The position numbers and the translations under genes are program-made. The notes beneath the pieces were generated by a model. That model saw only the letters and a program-made list of their open reading frames with translations, had not been told where the DNA came from and made no database searches. A stretch of 54,594 nucleotides of DNA from an uncultured Bacteroidia bacterium. Lineage in GTDB: Bacteria; Bacteroidota; Bacteroidia; Bacteroidales; F082. Positions 6,606 to 14,850 of this stretch are shown one piece after another; within the stretch, counting starts at the first letter, position 1, and every line of letters begins with the position of its first letter. The stretch covers positions 1-54,594 of the forward strand of contig CACZZO010000030.1 in assembly GCA_902785755.1 (NCBI GenBank). The letters are read 5' to 3'.

Positions 6606-9538
6606 CCACAACCCAACAACAGAAAGCCGCAAAGGAATTCGCCGCACGCTGGCAGGGAAAAGGCTACGAGAAAGGCGAAAGCCAAATCTTTTGGGTCGAA
6701 CTGCTCGAACAGGTTTTCGGCATCCAGAAACCGTCTGAATTTCTGTCGTTTGAACAACAGGTAAAACTCGACCACACCGCTTTCATCGATGCTTTCATTC
6801 CCCGCACCCATGTGATGATTGAGCAGAAATCCATCGAAAAAGACCTTGGCGAACCTATCAAACAATCGGACGGAAAGTTTTTGACCCCGTTCCAGCAAGC
6901 GAAGCGATACTCTGCCGAACTGCCCTACAGTCTACGTCCCCGTTGGATTGTGACCTGCAACTTCCGCGAGTTTTGGGTGTATGACATGGAACGACCCAAG
7001 GGCGAGCCGCAGAAAATCCTTTTGGAAAACCTCGAAAAGGAATACTATCGCCTGCAATTCCTTGTGGATGAGGGCAATGAGCATCTGAAGCGCGAGTTGG
7101 AAGTCAGTGTGAAGGCGGGCGAAATCGTCGGCCTGATTTATGATGCTTTGTTGGAGCAATACATCGACAAGACCGATGCCGAAACCTTGCGCTCGCTCAA
7201 CATCCTTTGTGTGCGTTTGGTGTTTTGCCTCTATGCCGAGGATGCGGGCTTGTTTGCCACCAAGACGGCTTTCCATGATTATTTGGTGAAATTCGGCTCC
7301 GTCGATTTCCGTCATGCCTTGATAGAGTTGTTCAAACTGCTTGACACGCCCATTGAGGAACGCGACCCTTATTTGGACGACGAGATGGCGGCCTTCCCGT
7401 ATGTGAATGGTGGCTTGTTCAGCGAGGAACACATCACCATCCCGCGTTTTACCGACAAAATCAAGCAGTTGCTGTTGCAAAACGCGAGTTCCGATTTCGA
7501 CTGGAGCGAGATTTCCCCTACCATCTTCGGAGCCGTGTTTGAAAGCACACTGAATCCCGAAACGCGCCGCTCGGGAGGGATGCACTACACCAGCATCGAG
7601 AACATCCACAAGGTGATTGACCCGCTTTTCATGGGCGACCTGAACGCCGAGTTCGTGAAAATCGCCGAAATGAAGCAAGTGTCGGCCAAGCGGCAAGCCC
7701 TTGCCTGTTTCCAAGACAAACTCGCCTCGCTCACCTTCCTCGACCCCGCTTGCGGCAGTGGCAACTTCCTGACGGAAACCTATTTAAGCCTGCGCCGATT
7801 GGAAAACAAGGTCATCAAAGAGTTGAACAACGGCATGAGTGCGCTCAATCTTGAAGGCATCATCAAGGTGAACATCGCGCAATTCTACGGCATCGAAATC
7901 AACGACTTCGCCTGCACCGTGGCCAAAACCGCCCTCTGGATTGCCGAAAGCCAGATGCTGCACGAAACCTCGGCCATCGTGGGCGTGGAACTGAACTTCC
8001 TGCCTTTGAAAACCAACGCCAACATCGTGGAAGGCAACGCCTTGAAACTCGATTGGTCCACGCTCGGCGAGGAAGACCCGTTAGGATTCTTGTTCACCGA
8101 CAAACTGAATTATTACATTGAAAAGGATTTCGGCGAAGGTTTTATTGCAAGCGAGCCGAAACCTGAATACGGCAACTATTACAAGGAGTTGAACGTTGTG
8201 GCGAAAAAAGCCGAGGAAAAGCAACTGCCGAAAAACCATCCCAAGCCCGTGATTTATGACTATATCATGGGCAACCCGCCGTTTGTGGGATACACATTTC
8301 AATCAGAAAAACAAAAAGAGGATTTGTCGTTGCTTTCAACCCAAATGGGAAAAAACATTGATTATGTTGTTGGTTGGTACATTAAGGCATCAAGGCTTAT
8401 ACAATTCAAACAGACAAAATGTGCTTTTGTGTCCACTAACTCTATAACGCAAGGCGAACAAGTCGTCGAAGTTTGGAGGTCCTTGTTTGAATTGTATGGA
8501 ATACAAATTGATTTTGCTTATCGAACCTTCAAATGGGACAGCGAATCGGAGCAGAAGGCACATGTGCATTGCGTTATCATTGGTTTTAGCCATAAAGATA
8601 GTTTGAAGAAAGAAAAGATTATATTCGATGAAAATGGCGAGAAACAGATTGCCCAAATCATAAACCCTTATTTGATGGATGCACCTGTCGTCTGGATTGA
8701 AAAACGCAAGATGCCAATTTGTAATGTTTCCAAAATAAATAAAGGTAGTCAACCGACTGATGGGGGAAACTTGATTATTTCAGCCGAAGAATATGACGAT
8801 TTCATCAAGAAAGAGCCTAACGCCAAGAAATTCATAAAAGAGTTTCTTGGTGCTGACGAGTTCATAAACGGAAGGAAACGCTTTTGCCTTTGGCTTGTAG
8901 ATGCAAGTCCGGCTGAATTGCGAAAGATGCCTCTCGTTATGAAGCGGGTTGAGGCTGTTAAAGAAATGCGTTCTTCAAGTAACAAGGCTGCAACAAGAAA
9001 TTGGGCTGCTTATCCATATTTGTTTACCGAGAACCGACAGCCTGAAAGAGGGAACTATCTATTAATTCCGCGTGTTTCGTCTGAAAAACGTTGTTACATT
9101 CCTATTGGTTATGTTTCACATACAATAATTGCCAGTGATGCTGTACAAATCATTCCTAATGCAACTTTATTTGAGTTTGGAATTTTGACGAGTTTGGCTC
9201 ACAATGCTTGGATGCGCGTGGTTTGTGGAAGGCTCAAGAGTGATTATCGTTATTCTAACGACATCGTTTACAACAATTTCCCATGGCCAAAGCCAACCGA
9301 AAAACAAAAAGCAAAAATCGAGCAAACCGCCCAAGCCATTCTGGATGTCCGTGCCAAATATCCAGATAGTAGTCTCGCCGACCTCTATGATGAACGCGCC
9401 ATGTCTGCCGACCTCCGCAAAGCCCACCAAGCCAACGATCGCGCCGTGATGCAAGCCTACGGCTTTGACTTGACAATGTCGGAAAATGAGATGGTGGCGG
9501 AGTTGTTCAGGATATATAAAGAATTGATTACAAGATAA
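6602..9538 (+). CDS. MmeI-like single-chain restriction-modification enzyme (type IIG/IIL)
   Basis: The 978-residue length matches full MmeI-family enzymes. Near the N-terminus D63...E74-Q-K76 fits the D-x(n)-E-x-K nuclease motif. A helical spacer follows, then an amino-methyltransferase domain with SAM motif I D381PACGSG and catalytic motif NPPF starting at N558. The rest is a target recognition domain and a C-terminal helical part (about 570-978). Such enzymes methylate adenine in a recognition site and cut at a distance when it is unmodified. No separate methylase or nuclease gene lies nearby. Bases about 8290-9250 (target recognition) look clearly more AT rich than the flanks, suggesting exchange of the specificity region. 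The start overlaps the upstream stop by four bases. Confidence 0.9.
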   Translation: MTTTQQQKAAKEFAARWQGKGYEKGESQIFWVELLEQVFGIQKPSEFLSFEQQVKLDHTAFIDAFIPRTHVMIEQKSIEKDLGEPIKQSDGKFLTPFQQAKRYSAELPYSLRPRWIVTCNFREFWVYDMERPKGEPQKILLENLEKEYYRLQFLVDEGNEHLKRELEVSVKAGEIVGLIYDALLEQYIDKTDAETLRSLNILCVRLVFCLYAEDAGLFATKTAFHDYLVKFGSVDFRHALIELFKLLDTPIEERDPYLDDEMAAFPYVNGGLFSEEHITIPRFTDKIKQLLLQNASSDFDWSEISPTIFGAVFESTLNPETRRSGGMHYTSIENIHKVIDPLFMGDLNAEFVKIAEMKQVSAKRQALACFQDKLASLTFLDPACGSGNFLTETYLSLRRLENKVIKELNNGMSALNLEGIIKVNIAQFYGIEINDFACTVAKTALWIAESQMLHETSAIVGVELNFLPLKTNANIVEGNALKLDWSTLGEEDPLGFLFTDKLNYYIEKDFGEGFIASEPKPEYGNYYKELNVVAKKAEEKQLPKNHPKPVIYDYIMGNPPFVGYTFQSEKQKEDLSLLSTQMGKNIDYVVGWYIKASRLIQFKQTKCAFVSTNSITQGEQVVEVWRSLFELYGIQIDFAYRTFKWDSESEQKAHVHCVIIGFSHKDSLKKEKIIFDENGEKQIAQIINPYLMDAPVVWIEKRKMPICNVSKINKGSQPTDGGNLIISAEEYDDFIKKEPNAKKFIKEFLGADEFINGRKRFCLWLVDASPAELRKMPLVMKRVEAVKEMRSSSNKAATRNWAAYPYLFTENRQPERGNYLLIPRVSSEKRCYIPIGYVSHTIIASDAVQIIPNATLFEFGILTSLAHNAWMRVVCGRLKSDYRYSNDIVYNNFPWPKPTEKQKAKIEQTAQAILDVRAKYPDSSLADLYDERAMSADLRKAHQANDRAVMQAYGFDLTMSENEMVAELFRIYKELITR

Positions 9539-9548
9539 TTGCCTTGCT

Positions 9549-11444
9549 ATGGAAAACGGAAATGGATGGAAAATAGGATGCTCAATCGTTTTAATCATTT
9601 TCAATTTGATTTTGGGTGCTGTATTTGAGCCAGTAGCACCCGTGAATGCTATTTTTTTCTTGATTGCGGCTGTGTTTTTCTTCTACACTTTGTATAAAAT
9701 ACTTTCCTTGGGGCCAAAGTCAGAAAAGCAAGAAACCACAACCACCGTGTGGAAAAACAATGTTGATGATGAAACTACTGCGGCTTTGCTTAAACAAATT
9801 GAAGCCAAAGAAGACGACGAATCCGAAGTACGAAAAGCTTTCGTCACAAAGGAAAAACTTGAAGAATACCTTAAAGCAGAAAAAGATGAAAGAATCAAAC
9901 CTTTCATTGAAAATTGCATCAAATGCTATGACATCTTGAGTGATACCTCAAGGTTTGCCCACCAATATGACCACGACCATCCCGATTCTGAAGAAAGTCA
10001 ATTGTATATGAAAGAGTGGGACATTTTCAGAGAGAAAATACAAGCAGCACAAATCAAATTGGGTGATGAAAATTCTCAAGCAGCCGATGCATATAAGAAA
10101 TTCAGCAAATTGTTTGACGAGGACTGCAACGGACAATGGATTATAACAACAACCATCAGCGAATATGGAGGTAACAAGTCTTTCAAAAATGCACCTTCAT
10201 TTGATAGACATTTGCTATTCAAATACACATCAGACAATGGATGCAACTATGTTGGTTCCTATTGTGGAATTCCCTATTTGTGTTTAGATATGGATATAGA
10301 TCACGGTTGTTATTTTTATCCTGATTATGCGGTGCTTTGTAAAGATGATAACGAAAAGCCGAGTCTTTCATTAGAAATTATTCCTTATGAAAAGATTGAG
10401 GCAAAATATTTGAAAGTTAAGATTAAATCAAGCATCATAACAGACGACGACATTCACGATGCAAAAAAAATCGGCTCGTATGATGATGAATATGGGAACA
10501 GTCGTCCCATATATGAATACGGTGGAGTAGAAATCCCAACCCTAAACTGCACCTTGGTCTTCAGCAAAGCCTCCTACGCCAAGGAATTGGCCGAGGCCAT
10601 GAACGACTTTTTCAGCGCACCGCATGGCAACGGCACTGCCCATTCCAAACGGCCCAGCATCGATGACCTTGACGGACTTATTGGCCTCAACAGCGTCAAG
10701 GAAGAAGTGAAAACGCTGCGCAACTACATTATAATCCAGCAAGAACGTGAAAAGAAAGGGCTGAAAACCACACCCGTTTCATATCATTGCGTGTTTACAG
10801 GCAATCCCGGAACGGGAAAGACGACCGTGGCCCGCATCGTGGCCGATGTTTACCGCAGTCTTGGCGTGTTGAAGAAAGGGCATTTGGTCGAAACCGACCG
10901 CTCGGGCTTGGTGGCCGACTATGTGGGGCAAACCGCCACAAAGACTAACAAAATCATCGACCGCGCTTTGGACGGTGTGCTGTTCATCGACGAAGCCTAT
11001 AGTTTAGCCACCGGCGGCGACAACGACTACGGCAAGGAAGCCATCGCCACATTGCTCAAACGAATGGAGGACAACCGCGACCGCCTTGTGGTGATTCTCG
11101 CAGGCTATTCCGACGAGATGAAGCAGTTCATCGACTCCAATCCCGGCTTGCAGTCGCGCTTCAACCGCTACATCCACTTCCCCGACTACAACGCCGACGA
11201 ACTGTTCCAAATCTTTGAGGCAAACTGCAAAAAGAACGATTATGTGATGACCGACGAGGCAAAGACAGCACTGAAATCGCTGCTCGAAAAGGCCGTAGCC
11301 GAAAAAGACAAGAATTTCGGCAACGCCCGCTTCGTCAGGAACCTATTTGAAAAGACCTTGGAGCGGCAAGCCAACCGCCTCTCGAAACAAGAGAACCTTT
11401 CCAAGGAAATGCTGACGGAAATCACTATTGAAGATTTATCATAA
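9549..11444 (+). CDS. Membrane-anchored CbxX/CfxQ-type AAA+ ATPase
   Basis: A 631-residue protein with two N-terminal membrane segments (about residues 9-28 and 33-52), a charged linker, a middle region of unknown fold (about 110-370), and a C-terminal AAA+ domain of the CbxX/CfxQ/SpoVK class. In the AAA+ domain, LIGLNSVKEEV precedes Walker A G418NPGTGKT425, Walker B ends D481-E482, and LQSRFNRYIHF holds the arginine-finger region. Such ATPases remodel protein partners. Directly after the restriction-modification gene with a 10-base gap, it is probably in the same transcript; a helper or defence role is inferred only. The first two thirds look AT rich while the AAA+ part matches the local average, suggesting a composite origin. 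Confidence 0.85.
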   Translation: MENGNGWKIGCSIVLIIFNLILGAVFEPVAPVNAIFFLIAAVFFFYTLYKILSLGPKSEKQETTTTVWKNNVDDETTAALLKQIEAKEDDESEVRKAFVTKEKLEEYLKAEKDERIKPFIENCIKCYDILSDTSRFAHQYDHDHPDSEESQLYMKEWDIFREKIQAAQIKLGDENSQAADAYKKFSKLFDEDCNGQWIITTTISEYGGNKSFKNAPSFDRHLLFKYTSDNGCNYVGSYCGIPYLCLDMDIDHGCYFYPDYAVLCKDDNEKPSLSLEIIPYEKIEAKYLKVKIKSSIITDDDIHDAKKIGSYDDEYGNSRPIYEYGGVEIPTLNCTLVFSKASYAKELAEAMNDFFSAPHGNGTAHSKRPSIDDLDGLIGLNSVKEEVKTLRNYIIIQQEREKKGLKTTPVSYHCVFTGNPGTGKTTVARIVADVYRSLGVLKKGHLVETDRSGLVADYVGQTATKTNKIIDRALDGVLFIDEAYSLATGGDNDYGKEAIATLLKRMEDNRDRLVVILAGYSDEMKQFIDSNPGLQSRFNRYIHFPDYNADELFQIFEANCKKNDYVMTDEAKTALKSLLEKAVAEKDKNFGNARFVRNLFEKTLERQANRLSKQENLSKEMLTEITIEDLS

Positions 11445-11492
11445 AGCATAATCAATATCATAATACATTAATAACCAATAAATTAAAAAACT

Positions 11493-11906
11493 ATGTCAAA
11501 CGAATCAATCATACAGATTTTTGAAGGAAAGAAGATCCGCGTCGTTTGGAACGAGAAAGAGGAAAAATACTTTTTTGCCGTGGCGGATATTGTCGAATTA
11601 TTAACGGACAGTGCTGATGTTAAGCAGTACATTAAACGGATGCGTTCGCGAGACGCGGAGTTGGATTCCGTGTGGGGTACAATTTGTACCCCTCACCAAT
11701 TTGTATCCTCGGATGGAAAAAAACATGCGGTCAATTGTGCCTCATTGGAAGGCATCTTCCGAATCATTCAATCCATCCCCTCCAAAAAAGCCGAACCTGT
11801 GAAACAATGGCTCGCCCAAGTAGGTGCCCAGCGTATCGACCAAATGATTGACCCCGAACTGACTTTCCAGATGGCTGTGGAGGACTATCGTCGGCAAGCA
11901 GCATAA
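11493..11906 (+). CDS. BRO-N domain (phage antirepressor-like) protein, apparently C-terminally truncated
   Basis: The 137 residues match the BRO N-terminal domain of Bacteroidota antirepressor/DinD-like proteins: IIQIFEGKKIRVVWNEKEEKYFFAVADIVELLT, then VNCASLEGIFRIIQSIPS, then PVKQWLAQVGAQRIDQMIDPEL. Family members normally continue past EDYRR with a long second domain starting near GYS..W; here the frame ends EDYRRQAA and the next bases are repeat-rich noncoding DNA. It is probably a remnant, though the DNA-binding BRO-N domain itself is complete and could still act. It is the only phage-like gene in the window. Confidence 0.75.
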   Translation: MSNESIIQIFEGKKIRVVWNEKEEKYFFAVADIVELLTDSADVKQYIKRMRSRDAELDSVWGTICTPHQFVSSDGKKHAVNCASLEGIFRIIQSIPSKKAEPVKQWLAQVGAQRIDQMIDPELTFQMAVEDYRRQAA

Positions 11907-11940
11907 AAAGTGGCAACTCATTTCTGGGTTGCTTCATAAA

Positions 11941-12030
11941 GCCCCGTAGGGGCGTAGGATATTAAGCAGGCGGTGAAGCATAGCGCAACCCCTGCCAGCT
12001 CCGAAGGGGCGACATATCAATAAGCAGGCG
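11941..12030. repeat. GCCCCGTAGGGGC palindrome and imperfect direct repeats
   Basis: GCCCCGTAGGGGC (11941-11953) is a tight palindrome. A unit of the form GwAGGGGCG...ATAT...TAAGCAGGCG occurs at 11946-11972 and again at 12003-12030, spaced about 57 bp. GCCCCGTAGGGGC-type elements are common intergenic repeats in Bacteroidota. They fill much of the 368-base gap after the truncated BRO gene. Confidence 0.65.
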
Positions 12031-12063
12031 ACGTAAGTCCCTGCACAACTGACAACTGATATT

Positions 12064-12086
12064 GCACAACCCAACGACAAAAAAAT
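12064..12086 (+). repeat. Second copy of the ettA 5' coding end
   Basis: A 23-base segment beginning GCACAACCCAACGACAAA matches codons 2-9 of ettA (13107-13129) with one mismatch. Here it is followed by an in-frame TAG, so it is not a gene. It looks like a scar of a duplication or insertion event upstream of ettA. Confidence 0.6.
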
Positions 12087-12168
12087 AGTAACAGCAATAT
12101 CTCCCTAAAAAATCAGAGGTGAATTTACTTAAAACATTAACAAATAACATTTTATAATTTGTTTTCTC

Positions 12169-12203
12169 GTGCCATAAGTGTCAAAAACAACGACTTATGG
12201 CAC
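12169..12203. repeat. Inverted repeat GTGCCATAAGT / ACTTATGGCAC (left end of ATPase unit)
   Basis: GTGCCATAAGT (12169-12179) and ACTTATGGCAC (12193-12203) are perfect 11-bp arms around 13 bases. The outer GTGCCATAAGTG (12169-12180) is the exact reverse complement of CACTTATGGCAC at 13053-13064, so the decayed ATPase gene is enclosed by 12-bp terminal inverted repeats. Confidence 0.8.
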
Positions 12204-12220
12204 TAATATAATCTTTTTTC

Positions 12221-12251
12221 TTGTGCCATAACAAATATTATTGTACATTTG
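12221..12251 (+). promoter_or_regulatory. Promoter with embedded GTGCCATAA repeat
   Basis: TTG at 12221 (-33 position) and TACATTTG (12244-12251) as the -7 box, before the ATG at 12275. The -33 element overlaps GTGCCATAA (12223-12231), a further copy of the repeat that borders this unit, so the repeat may be an operator as well as an end sequence. Confidence 0.6.
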
Positions 12252-12274
12252 CGGCACGATAAAAGGCAATAGGA

Positions 12275-13038
12275 ATGGAAATTGTCGGCAGAAATAAAGA
12301 GCAAGAGATTTTACGGCAATGTTACGAATCAGGAAAGCCTGAGTTAGTGGCTGTCTATGGTCGCAGGCGCGTAGGCAAGACTTGGCTCGTCAGGCAGTTT
12401 TTCAACGATTCCTTTGACTTTTACATGACTGGCGTTTATCTCGGCTCGCGAGAAAAGCTATTTCCCGGTGGTAGGCAATTGGTTCGATGCTTTCGACCAG
12501 TTAAAAACCTATCTCAGCCATTCGCGCAAGAAACGCCTCGTCGTCTTCATTGATGAATTGCCTTGGTTGGACACCCAAAGGTCGAGATTCAAGACGGCAT
12601 TCGAGTATTTTTGGAACAGTTGGGGGGCCGCGCAAGAAAGATTGATGCTTGTGGTGTGTGGCAGTGCTACCACTTGGATGATCGGCAATCTGATAGGCGA
12701 CAAAGGAGGCCTTTATAACCGGATAACACGCAGTATGCATCTCGCCCCGTTCAGCCTGAACGAAACCGAGTTGTATCTCAAAAGCAAAAAGATGGTTATG
12801 AGCCGTTTCCAAATGGCAGAGACTTATATGGCCGTTGGCGGAATTCTCGAAAGCCCCATACGAAATCACCCGCAATTACCTTGAACGGCTTTATGAAAGA
12901 TTGGAGGCGTTCAGAAACAAGACTTCCACCCGAAAAGCGTTGCATATCACTATGATAACTGCTTGTGGATTAAAGCGTAACACTTATAGCACCGAGATAC
13001 AAAACGAAATAGAGTTAGACGATTTATTTGTGCCATAA
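12275..13038 (+). pseudogene. Decayed AAA ATPase (DUF234/DUF4143-related family) with two frame breaks and a large internal deletion
   Basis: Three frames join to give parts of one ATPase. The first holds MEIVGRNKEQEILRQC and the P-loop YGRRRVGKTWL; the second, from about 12455, holds VVFIDELPWLD (Walker B), CGSATTWMI and ETYMAVGGI; the third, from about 12845, holds only the family's C-terminal end (YEITRNY...RKALHITMITACGLKRN...ELDDLF). Full relatives are about 380-520 residues and have a winged-helix and nuclease-like region between MAVGGI and the end; roughly 150-250 codons are missing here. A smaller deletion lies near 12455. Inverted repeats enclose the remnant, and a promoter is still visible. 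Family function is unknown. Confidence 0.85.
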
Positions 13039-13064
13039 CTCCTTTTTTCGGGCACTTATGGCAC
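13030..13064. repeat. Inverted repeat GTGCCATAA / TTATGGCAC (right end of ATPase unit)
   Basis: GTGCCATAA (13030-13038) includes the TAA stop of the ATPase remnant; TTATGGCAC (13056-13064) is its perfect inverse. The right-most 12 bp, CACTTATGGCAC (13053-13064), mirror 12169-12180. A short T run sits in the loop, so it could also work as a weak terminator. Confidence 0.8.
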
Positions 13065-13103
13065 CACAATAATGCATATTCAACAATCAACAATTCAACA
13101 TAA

Positions 13104-14783
13104 ATGGCACAACCCGACGACAAAAAAATCATCTTTTCGATGGTGGGCGTCAGCAAAATCATCCCGCCGTCAAGACAAATCCTGAAAGACATCTACCTCT
13201 CCTTCTTCTATGGAGCCAAAATCGGCATCATCGGCCTGAACGGAGCGGGAAAATCGACCTTGCTGCGCATCATCGCGGGCAAGGAGAAATCCTTCAACGG
13301 CGAAGTGGTCTTCTCGCCCGGCTATTCGGTCGGGATGCTCGACCAAGAGCCGCAATTGGACGACAACAAGACCGTCCGCCAAGTGGTGGAAGAAGGCGTA
13401 CAGGAAATCGTTGACATCCTCAAGGAATACGAGGAAATCAACAACAAGTTCGCCGAACCCGACGCGGACTTCGACAAACTGATTGCCCGCCAGGGCGAAC
13501 TCACCGAACTCATCGAGCAGCACGACGCTTGGGAACTCGACAGCAAATTGGAACGCGCCATGGACGCGCTCAACTGTCCCGACGGCGATGCACTTGTGCG
13601 CAACCTATCGGGAGGCGAGCGTCGCCGCGTGGCCTTGTGCAGGCTTCTCTTGCAAGAGCCTGACATCCTGCTCCTTGACGAGCCTACCAACCATCTCGAT
13701 GCCGAGAGCATCCAATGGCTGGAGAGCCACTTGCAGCAGTACAAGGGCACCGTCATCGCCGTCACCCACGACCGTTATTTCCTCGACCACGTTGCCGGCT
13801 GGATTCTCGAACTCGACCGAGGCGAAGGCATCCCGTGGAAGGGCAACTATTCCTCGTGGCTCGACCAAAAGACCGCCCGCCTCGCGATGGAGGAAAAGAC
13901 CGAAAGCAAGCGCCGCAAGACCCTTGAAAGGGAGTTGGAATGGGTGCGCATGGCCCCGAAAGCCCGTCACGCCAAGGGCAAGGCGCGTTTGGAATCGTAT
14001 GAGAAGATGCTCAACGAGGACGTGAAGGAGAAGGAAGAGAAACTCGAAATCTACATTCCGAATGGCGACCGACTTGGCGCAAAAGTCATTGAGGCGCACG
14101 ATGTCACCAAAGCCTACGGCGACAAACTCTTGTTTGAAAACCTCAACTTCAGCCTGCCGCAAGGCGGCATCGTGGGCGTTATCGGGCCGAATGGCGCGGG
14201 CAAAACCACCTTGTTCCGCCTCATTATGGGCTTGGAGAAACCCGATTCAGGCACCTTCGAGGTGGGTGAGACGGTGAAAATCGGCTATGTCGACCAGCAA
14301 CACTCCGAAATCGACCCGGAAAAGACCGTTTGGGAGGTCATCAGCGGCGGCAACGACTTGATTCAATTGGGCAAACGAAGCATCAACTCCCGCGCTTACG
14401 TCTCGCGCTTCAACTTCGGCGGCAACGACCAGCAAAAGAAGGCCGGCGTGCTTTCGGGCGGTGAGCGCAACCGTATGCACCTCGCCCTGACCTTGAAACA
14501 AGAAGCCAATGTACTCCTCCTCGACGAACCCACCAACGACATCGACGTGAACACTTTACGCGCTTTGGAGGAAGGCTTGGAGAACTTCGCGGGCTGCGCC
14601 GTCATCATCAGCCACGACCGCTGGTTCCTCGACCGTGTGGCCACCCATATCCTCGCCTTTGAGGGCAACTCGCAAGTGTATTTCTTTGAGGGCAGCTACT
14701 CCGAATACGAGGAAAACAAGATGAAACGCCTCGGCAATGTGGAGCCCAAGCGATTTAGATACAAAAAGTTGAAAGTTGATTAA
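13104..14783 (+). CDS. ettA: Energy-dependent translational throttle protein EttA (ABC-F)
   Basis: A 559-residue ABC-F protein with two ATP-binding cassettes and no membrane segments. Cassette 1: Walker A G44LNGAGKST, signature LSGGE from L168, Walker B ILLLDEPTNHLD. Cassette 2: Walker A G361PNGAGKTT, signature LSGGERNR, Walker B VLLLDEPTNDID. The arm and charged linker between the cassettes are present. The length and the opening (KKIIFSMVGVSKI) fit EttA, which binds the ribosomal E site and gates the first peptide bond according to ATP/ADP ratio. The leader is CAACAATTCAAC-like. Bases 13107-13129 recur at 12064-12086, suggesting rearrangement just upstream. Confidence 0.93.
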   Translation: MAQPDDKKIIFSMVGVSKIIPPSRQILKDIYLSFFYGAKIGIIGLNGAGKSTLLRIIAGKEKSFNGEVVFSPGYSVGMLDQEPQLDDNKTVRQVVEEGVQEIVDILKEYEEINNKFAEPDADFDKLIARQGELTELIEQHDAWELDSKLERAMDALNCPDGDALVRNLSGGERRRVALCRLLLQEPDILLLDEPTNHLDAESIQWLESHLQQYKGTVIAVTHDRYFLDHVAGWILELDRGEGIPWKGNYSSWLDQKTARLAMEEKTESKRRKTLERELEWVRMAPKARHAKGKARLESYEKMLNEDVKEKEEKLEIYIPNGDRLGAKVIEAHDVTKAYGDKLLFENLNFSLPQGGIVGVIGPNGAGKTTLFRLIMGLEKPDSGTFEVGETVKIGYVDQQHSEIDPEKTVWEVISGGNDLIQLGKRSINSRAYVSRFNFGGNDQQKKAGVLSGGERNRMHLALTLKQEANVLLLDEPTNDIDVNTLRALEEGLENFAGCAVIISHDRWFLDRVATHILAFEGNSQVYFFEGSYSEYEENKMKRLGNVEPKRFRYKKLKVD

Positions 14784-14810
14784 AAAAAGCTATGCTTTCA
14801 ATAAAATCCT

Positions 14811-14818
14811 TACCTTTG
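14811..14818 (+). promoter_or_regulatory. -7 box for the lipoprotein gene
   Basis: TACCTTTG, 32 bases before the ATG at 14851. Confidence 0.65.
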
Positions 14819-14850
14819 CCACAAATTAACCCATTAAAACATCAAACAAA

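Noticed and set aside
11941..12030. CRISPR-like array
   Set aside because: Only two imperfect units with unequal spacing and no cas genes; it fits a dispersed intergenic repeat.
12169..13064. Calling the ATPase unit a confirmed insertion sequence
   Set aside because: There is no transposase and no clear target-site duplication; only the inverted repeats are seen, so it is kept as a hypothesis.
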